A stretch of 7,297 bases of DNA from Globobulimina sp. (taxonomy: Eukaryota; Foraminifera; Rotaliida). The number at the start of each line of letters is the position of its first letter. Position 1 is the first letter of the stretch. The notes under the pieces are model-generated. The model did not search any database. It saw only the letters and a program-made list of their open reading frames with translations, and was not told where the DNA came from. Of the stretch, positions 1 to 4,532 are shown in pieces. The stretch spans positions 1 through 7,297 of the forward strand of contig PIVH01000169.1 of NCBI GenBank assembly GCA_003354225.1, in the 5' to 3' direction. The translations under genes and the position numbers were made by a program.

Positions 1-169
1 AATTTTCAGTGTCTTGCTTCAATTCAATCCATTTCGCATAAATTCTTAAGATGAAAATCATTCGTTGAACGCACTCTGTTTCATTAATTGCCTTTTCTTT
101 ATTTATTTTGAATAATGCTGTATTTTTATGGTAATCGTTAACCATTTGAAGTGCTTTAAATATGTCCAT
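1..169 (-). CDS. 5' end of an unrecognised protein gene, runs off left edge
   Basis: Reading the minus strand from an ATG at 169, the frame stays open for 56 codons plus one base to the window edge, so only the N terminus is seen. The product starts MDIFKALQMVNDYHKNT and continues as a charged, amphipathic, probably helical stretch with one Cys and one Trp (ending near AKWIELKQDTEN). No signal peptide, membrane segment or catalytic motif is visible and I do not recognise the family. Support comes from an open frame of this length in AT-rich DNA and a protein-like composition with a mixed K/E/I/L pattern. The bases just upstream on the minus strand are very A-rich, as expected for a 5' leader. 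An upstream exon cannot be excluded. It would be transcribed in the same direction as the membrane-protein gene at 548-1510, about 380 nt away. Confidence 0.5.
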   Translation of the reverse strand, partial: MDIFKALQMVNDYHKNTALFKINKEKAINETECVQRMIFILRIYAKWIELKQDTEN

Positions 170-547
170 TTTCGGATTTTTCTTTTGTGTTTTTTGTTGT
201 ATATATTTAACATTTGTGCATTTGGCATATTTTGATGCATTTTTTTTACTTAAATTTAACCTTTGATTTTGTGTTATCCATAATCTGGTCACTCAGACTC
301 AGACTCAGACATCCTCCGTATCCACAAAGCTAAAAAAGTTTTCTTGTTTTTCTTTTTCTTCAGTTTAGATAATGTCTTCCGTAAAACAACGAATATGGTA
401 CAGGACATCAACTAAAATGAGATCTGGTCAATTTTTTGTATATGATTTATGCAAAGGTGGTGGGATATATCACAGTTAAAAAGTAACTTCATTAGAAAAA
501 AAAACCAGAAAAAACATTGCGAAATAAAACCAAAACAAATCCCTTTT
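170..547. other. AT-rich intergenic stretch between two minus-strand genes
   Basis: This 378-nt stretch holds no convincing gene. It should contain the 3' untranslated region of the membrane-protein gene (stop at 548-550) and the promoter of the gene at the left edge, both on the minus strand. It has long T and A runs, for example around 239-250 and 498-520, and a hexamer repeat at 291-310. No minus-strand AATAAA (TTTATT as written) is present between 170 and 547, so the poly(A) signal of the membrane-protein gene is not identified. A T-rich tract ending in CAG at 340-361 resembles a plus-strand splice acceptor and is followed by a 35-codon ATG frame (372-479). That alone is too weak to call an exon. 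Confidence 0.55.
291..310. repeat. (ACTCAG)3 short tandem repeat
   Basis: The hexamer ACTCAG occurs three times head to tail, followed by AC, giving 20 nt of perfect repeat in otherwise AT-rich non-coding DNA. It looks like an ordinary microsatellite. No function is implied. Confidence 0.8.
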
Positions 548-1510
548 TTAAAACTGATCCGTTTCTTGCATTGCAACATAACCATCCATTGTGTTTCTCT
601 CTTTTCTTTCGAACATATATCTCAATCCAGAATATAATACACCACAAATTATTATCAATACCATAATAACACTCATTCCAATCACAAATAAATCGTCATT
701 TTGCTCTTCCGACACACTTTCATGAACATCAATAAACTCATTGTCATCCATCATCATCCCATCATCAATATTCATGCCAGAAACATCACTTTCGTCATTA
801 CCGTAATACCATTGCTTCATTTTCTCCATTTTACCATGGCATCCTTTAACTGCATTCATTGCATAATCCGTCCATGAATTATCTCCATCATAATCATAAA
901 TAATATCATCCATTGCCACAGTGGTCGACGGTACTAAATGCATATATTTTGCACCATTTTCTGTACCAAAATTATTCAAAATATCTACCATCTCCATACC
1001 AGTTTGTTGCCCACACATTTCACCTATTTTACGTACAAAAAAGGTTCAGATTTGATGCGAATTTGCGTGGCATAAAAATCCGAACACTCAACTATTGCAT
1101 AGATACATTTTTGGTGTAGACCACGATTCTGTGATAATACGTTGATTGTTACCGTTTGTTTTGACCGTGTAACTCCACGTATTACCATTTACTTTGTTTG
1201 ATTCTTGTAAAGTAAATATCGTGGATGGTTGTGTCTGTTTCATCGATTCAATCATTAAAAATAAGGGTTTTGATGCTTGTTGAAATGGTAAAAGATCATT
1301 TGGTGTATCGCTAAAAAACGATGATGAAAACACATCATTATTGTTTAATATTGATTGTTTTGGTGTAAATGAAATATCTAATTTCATATCGTTTATTAAA
1401 TCTGCAAATATGTTATCCATATCTTGCTGAGGTGCCATTCTTGTATCTAACCATAAGAAACGGCCAGATACCGCATGATATAATGCTAATACAATAAAGA
1501 ATTTCATCAT
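548..1510 (-). CDS. Single-pass type I membrane protein, unknown function (2 exons)
   Basis: Two minus-strand exons, 1510-1093 and 1023-548, join through a 69-nt intron. Together they give 894 nt, or 297 residues plus TAA. Residues 1-16 (MMKFFIVLALYHAVSG) are a typical signal peptide. Residues about 17-225 form a lumenal or extracellular region with cysteines at about 138, 143 and 201. Residues about 215-250 are an acidic, Met/Asp-rich stalk. One hydrophobic helix lies at about 251-273 (LFVIGMSVIMVLIIICGVLY), followed by a basic stop-transfer segment (RYMFERKER) and a tail of about 20 residues. The tail contains YVAM, which fits the YxxPhi endocytic sorting consensus. A type I plasma or endomembrane protein is inferred. 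I recognise no family, and the ectodomain could be a ligand-binding or structural domain. The first ATG of an ATGATG pair is chosen. It is divergent from the channel gene, 91 bp apart. Confidence 0.75.
1024..1092 (-). other. Intron in the membrane-protein gene
   Basis: The donor is GTTGAG and the acceptor AAAATAG, read on the minus strand, with a T-run before the acceptor. It is a phase-1 intron: A at 1093 joins GT at 1023-1022 to give a Ser codon. Without splicing, the first exon hits TGA at 1090-1088 two codons after the Cys at about 138. Splicing restores a 297-codon frame that supplies the membrane anchor expected downstream of the signal peptide. An alternative donor (GTGTTC) lies just past the TGA and would leave a truncated, secreted product. 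Confidence 0.7.
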
Positions 1511-1601
1511 TATGCTACTAAGAATGGATAGGTTCAGCTAGTAACCAAAAACTTTAAATTTCCATCGCCATCAAGTACTCTTCCATATTGATATCGCCAT
1601 C
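1511..1601. promoter_or_regulatory. 91-bp divergent (bidirectional) promoter region
   Basis: The gap lies between the start codons of the minus-strand membrane protein (1510) and the plus-strand channel gene (1602), so both 5' leaders and core promoters must fit here or inside the coding ends. No clear TATA box is seen. A TTTAAA at 1553-1558 is the only AT core element. A 10-bp direct repeat, ATCGCCATCA, occurs at 1564-1573 and 1593-1602. The second copy overlaps the channel start codon, so it may be a start-site context or a protein-binding element. Function is inferred from position only. Confidence 0.45.
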
Positions 1602-4306
1602 ATGAATGGTGCAAAAAAGGTGAATTTGACAGGACATATTCAACTGTCGAATCTTAGCACAACCCAAGAATATGAATCAGACACATCGAGTGAATCAGAA
1701 ATGAGTCGTGATACAATGTCAATAACACACACAATGACCATGACAAACACGCATATTACTGATGGTACGACGGGGGAAACAATTGGTGGCAATCCGAAGG
1801 TTTGTTTTGTTGCTTTAAATTCAAACATCCACCCAACAGAAACAAAAACAACAACAACAACAAGAATTGGGAATGGGGAGATGTCCAAAAATGGTTAAAG
1901 CAAAAAGGACTACCAATGATGATCCAAGTATTTGCAGAAGGCTCCACAGACAAAGATGGCACAGACGGTGCTGAACTGTTAACTGTCACTTTAAACAAAA
2001 TAATGGACGATGCCGGCGCCTATCGAGCCGGTGAAAAATTGAACATTGCTTCCATTGAGGACGCGGAAAACAGTCCGGTTATCGAGAAATTCTTTCGTGA
2101 ATTGACCAAATTGCAATTAAAAGCAAACGAATCCTCTTCAGATTTCACAGAGAAAGAGTGTCAAATCAATGACGTGATTGAGATGAAACGAAGAATATAT
2201 TTATTCATTGAGAAATGGGATCGAATATTATGGATTGATGGCTATGTTGAGACAAATGGTAAGTTGCCAACCGATGATACAATCTCTGAAGAATTGGGTG
2301 TATCCATCTCCATCGCCCAAGTATACCTTCATTATCATGAGAACATCGATAGGGTGAAAGGCAAAGATGTGGATGAATTGTTATTAGATTTCAATGTGTA
2401 TAATGACTGTGTTATTTGGTGGTTTGTTATTGTTCAAATCTTGACTACAGTCCAAACCAAAGCAATCTGGCTCCTCTTCAATAAAGTGGCTGAGCTCACG
2501 CCTGGCAATGTTGCTATTGAGTTATTAGATCGCTATAAATTCGATTTGACCAGATTTGATGCTGCCAAATTGGACCAACTTGCTCAAAATATCGTGATTG
2601 GCTCTCAATATCCGGTCTGTGCTGCATTGAGAATGAGCAAATGGTTCATGGATATTGCAGACTATGATGTTGCTCGCGGTCATGTTTTTGAAGCGGTGTC
2701 TGAGAGTTTCATCGAGGCTGCGTTTGACTATTTGGATTTAATTGAATCGGACCATATGGCCACCGTTATATTAGAGGTCAAATCAGATATCGATAACATG
2801 AATGCTTTCGTATGTACTGTATTGTATACATTTATCTATAATTATGTTTTTACGGTACTATGTGTCCAGGATATGGCGCTGGAGTACGAATTGACAAAAT
2901 TTGTATCCAATCAACGCGTTGAAAGAGTAACCACATCCATCATGAATGTATGCTACATATTGTGCATTTTTGTTGTATTAATATGAAAAATGATTTATCC
3001 AACCTCAGGATTTTGAGTTTTTACGCCCAATCAATCGAGACGAAGCATTTCAAATTGATCCATTATCCGTGAAATTAATTTGGCGAAAAATGTTTTACTC
3101 ACAAGTTAAATTTATATATTTCCTCATTGTAATAGAATGTCATATAAATGTTTTTAAATACATTTAGTTTTATTTTACACCGTTAGGAACTTATTGTTGC
3201 GAAGTATTTTTATACTTTCTTTATTTATCATTATTTACATATTTATCCATATTACAATTTCGTGTTTTTGATGCCATGTCTATGGAGGAATTCATTTTTT
3301 GGATTTTCAACGCAGGCTACGTAGCAAATGAGTTACAATCACTGATTGGGAATGGTATTAAACAGTACTTTTCAGAGACACAAAACTATTTTGATACTAT
3401 TATCTCGCTAGTATTTATAGCGTCTATTTGCCTTCGACTGTTTGCATTATATTCTGGCGAGCCGTGCGAAACAGCGGCTACCTCACCGACGCCGTGCTGG
3501 TCCACGCATATATTAAATGTGGTCTTTGTCATCTTATGGGGTATTGCTACCATTACATTATGGCTACGGATTATTAATTTTTGCATTTTGTCACATTCCT
3601 TGGGTCCAATGGTAACGATGATATTCAAAATGATGGGGGACATCGGCACTTTTTTCGAGATTATGATCATTTTATTTGTGGCGTTTTCAATGTGCTTAAT
3701 GTTTATTTTAGGCGACGTGTTATCGGATTTTCAAGACCCGCTGAGTGCAGCGGTTACATTATTCCGTGCACTTTTAGGCGATTTTGAATTCGATGCATTG
3801 AACGATTTGTCAGACGAAGGACATGTCTCAGCGGGTGTGCTGTATTTTGGTTACAGCATAATGTTGTTATATTTGGTAATTGGGAGTTTAGTGTTATTGA
3901 ATTTATTAATTGCGATGATGGCGAAAACGTTTGATACAATCGAAGAAGACACAACCAGTGCAATTATATTTGCACGGTTTCAATTGGCATTAGATAGAGA
4001 CACCACTGCTTCGTTTATGCCACCTCCTTTGAGTATGTGTACACTGTATATATGTTTTATGTTATTTATTTTTATATATATTTGAAATGGTATATAGATG
4101 TATTTGCAATGGCTGTATTATTGGTGTTTTATCTGCTTGAATTTGTAATAAATGTCGTGAAAAGATGTTGTTGCTTTGTTTTATGCTGTTGTTGCAATAA
4201 AAAACCGTTTATCAAATGGGATCTTGCGGTTATTTTGATGCCTACATTTATGAAAGAAAGAAAATTAGAATTGGTATGCGTTGAATTTGATATTTTCTTG
4301 TTTTGA
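1602..4306 (+). CDS. SAM-domain TRP-superfamily cation channel (multi-exon)
   Basis: Exons inferred at 1602-1799, 1865-2809, 2870-2947, 3009-3104, 3168-4032 and 4098-4273 give a continuous frame of 786 codons. Residues 1-66 are Ser/Thr/Met-rich. A SAM-like domain spans about 67-135 (WEWGDVQKWLKQKGL, then DGAELLTVTL). A helical linker follows, resembling the pre-channel region of TRPM proteins (ELTKFVSNQRVERV). Membrane helices: S1 about 447-468, S2 479-495, S3 513-534, S4 554-575, S5 601-621, pore 630-650 with filter-like LLGDFEFD, and S6 662-692 with NLLIAMM. The S4-S5 linker LGPMVTMIFKMMGDI is typical of TRP channels, as is the PPPLN stretch after S6. The product is probably a tetrameric plasma-membrane or organelle cation channel. 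The SAM domain would give oligomerisation or scaffold binding. If 4274 is unspliced, the protein ends at the TGA at 4304-4306. I prefer splicing into 4533 onward. The subfamily is uncertain. Confidence 0.8.
1800..1864 (+). other. Intron 1 of the channel gene
   Basis: This intron carries the frame from the N-terminal exon into the SAM-domain exon. The donor is GTTTGT at 1800, and 65 nt in phase 0 give ...NPK joined to NWEWGDV. The acceptor AAG at 1864 lies inside an (AAC)n run rather than after a pyrimidine tract. The more canonical AACAG at 1839 is out of frame with every nearby donor. The two reading frames themselves are secure (frame 1602 upstream, frame 1865 downstream). The exact acceptor is less so. 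Confidence 0.55.
1847..1864 (+). repeat. (AAC)5AAG microsatellite at splice acceptor
   Basis: Five AAC triplets followed by AAG lie directly before the SAM-domain exon. If translated in the downstream frame they would encode a poly-Asn run (NNNNNKN). If the intron ends at 1864 they are intronic. Confidence 0.7.
2409..2450 (+). other. Possible short intron or unresolved splice segment in the channel gene
   Basis: Between the coding blocks ending DELLLDFN and starting TKAIWLLFNKVAEL lies an AT-rich, GT-rich stretch whose translation is an abrupt hydrophobic run (CVIWWFVIVQIL). It ends in a good acceptor, ACTACAG (2450). The only donor keeping both sides in frame with this acceptor is GTGTTA at 2409, giving a 42-nt intron in phase 1. 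The better-looking donor GTGTAT at 2396 would give 55 nt and shift the frame into a stop. Possible readings are a real 42-nt intron, genuine coding sequence, or a one-base sequence error next to a 55-nt intron. Confidence 0.35.
2810..2869 (+). other. Intron in the channel gene (60 nt, in frame, no stop)
   Basis: The donor is GTATGT and the acceptor GTGTCCAG, phase 0, with length a multiple of three and no stop. It is therefore invisible to plain ORF finding. Its translation (VCTVLYTFIYNYVFTVLCVQ) looks like a membrane helix, but the base composition and borders match the other introns. Removal joins NMNAF to DMALEYELTKF. Confidence 0.75.
2948..3008 (+). other. Intron in the channel gene (61 nt)
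   Basis: The donor is GTATGC and the acceptor AACCTCAG, phase 0. Unspliced, the frame ends at TGA (2984-2986). Splicing joins SIMN to DFEFLRPINRDEAF and shifts to the frame used by the channel domain. Confidence 0.8.
3105..3167 (+). other. Intron in the channel gene (63 nt) just before S1
   Basis: The donor is GTTAAA at 3105 and the acceptor CATTTAG at 3167, phase 0. Removal joins KMFYSQ to FYFTPLGTYC, reproducing the residue pattern that TRP channels of the TRPM type show at the start of S1. A second donor with a better GTAATA sequence lies at 3129, but it would leave a 39-nt intron and insert eight residues. Unspliced, TAG at 3165-3167 stops the frame. Confidence 0.65.
4033..4097 (+). other. 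Intron in the channel gene after S6 (65 nt)
   Basis: The donor is GTATGTGT and the acceptor GTATATAG, phase 1. A at 4032 joins AT at 4098-4099 to give Asn, producing PPPLN followed by VFAMAVLLVFYLLEF. Unspliced, the frame ends at TGA (4083-4085). The joined sequence fits the proline-rich turn that follows the S6/TRP helix in TRP channels. Confidence 0.8.
4144..4203 (+). other. Cysteine-cluster segment in the channel C terminus
   Basis: This part of the channel exon encodes VVKRCCCFVLCCCCNKKP, with seven cysteines in ten residues flanked by basic residues (about residues 748-764). Such juxtamembrane Cys clusters are typical palmitoylation sites, and metal or disulfide roles are alternatives. 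Its position just after the membrane domain suggests it holds the proximal C terminus on the inner leaflet. Confidence 0.6.
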
Positions 4307-4532
4307 TCATGACAAACATATTACAGTGATGCATCTGGTATTGCACACGCACACATTCTAAATATATACAAAATTGTTCTAAATGGTTCATTTGTATGTG
4401 TATATATTTAGAATGTGGATGGAAATACCACTGTATACTCACCAATAACCGATTAAAAACGGGAAAGCTGAAATTCCGGTGCATGTTTTCCTTCATTTAA
4501 CCACATTGCACATACTGTATATTAATATATAG
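4274..4532 (+). other. 259-nt probable long intron, or spacer between two genes
   Basis: The stretch begins with the donor GTATGC after KERKLEL and ends with ATATATAG. Both sides are phase 0, so direct splicing joins KERKLEL to DDQILYNNCHMYW. It is three to five times longer than its neighbours and contains a strong hairpin. Internal alternatives exist. The acceptor at 4326 would give an immediate TGA. A 21-nt micro-exon, 4412-4432, has in-frame borders AG/GT and would insert NVDGNTT. If unspliced, the channel stops at 4306 and the next ATG is at 4563. No AATAAA is seen from 4307 to 4562, which favours the intron reading. Confidence 0.5.
4352..4417. repeat. Inverted repeat, 19-bp perfect stem with 28-nt loop
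   Basis: The left arm 4352-4370 starts CACATTCTAAATATATACA. The right arm 4399-4417, TGTATATATTTAGAATGTG, is its exact reverse complement. The loop is 4371-4398 and can partly pair as well (ACAAA with TTTGT). The transcript would form a long stem inside the probable 259-nt intron. The right arm contains an AG (4411) that could act as an acceptor, so folding could mask it. Confidence 0.85.

Noticed and set aside
372-479. 35-codon plus-strand frame after a T-rich tract ending in CAG
   Set aside because: It could be a terminal exon, but no upstream exon or donor partner is seen and it is too short to support.
449-637. Plus-strand 62-codon frame
   Set aside because: It overlaps the end of the minus-strand membrane-protein gene, is Lys/Asn/Phe-rich AT-driven sequence, and has no coding-like pattern.
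913-1119. Plus-strand 68-codon frame
   Set aside because: It is a shadow of the minus-strand gene and its intron.
1640-1998. Minus-strand frames opposite the channel N terminus and SAM exon
   Set aside because: Their valine- and leucine-rich runs come from the antisense of Thr and AAC repeats, and the plus-strand SAM domain explains the region.
3386-3963. Minus- and plus-strand frames inside the channel exon
   Set aside because: They are shadows in other frames of the clearly recognisable six-helix channel domain.
4248-4496. Minus-strand 82-codon frame across the hairpin region
   Set aside because: It lies over the inverted repeat and the probable intron, with no recognisable protein pattern.
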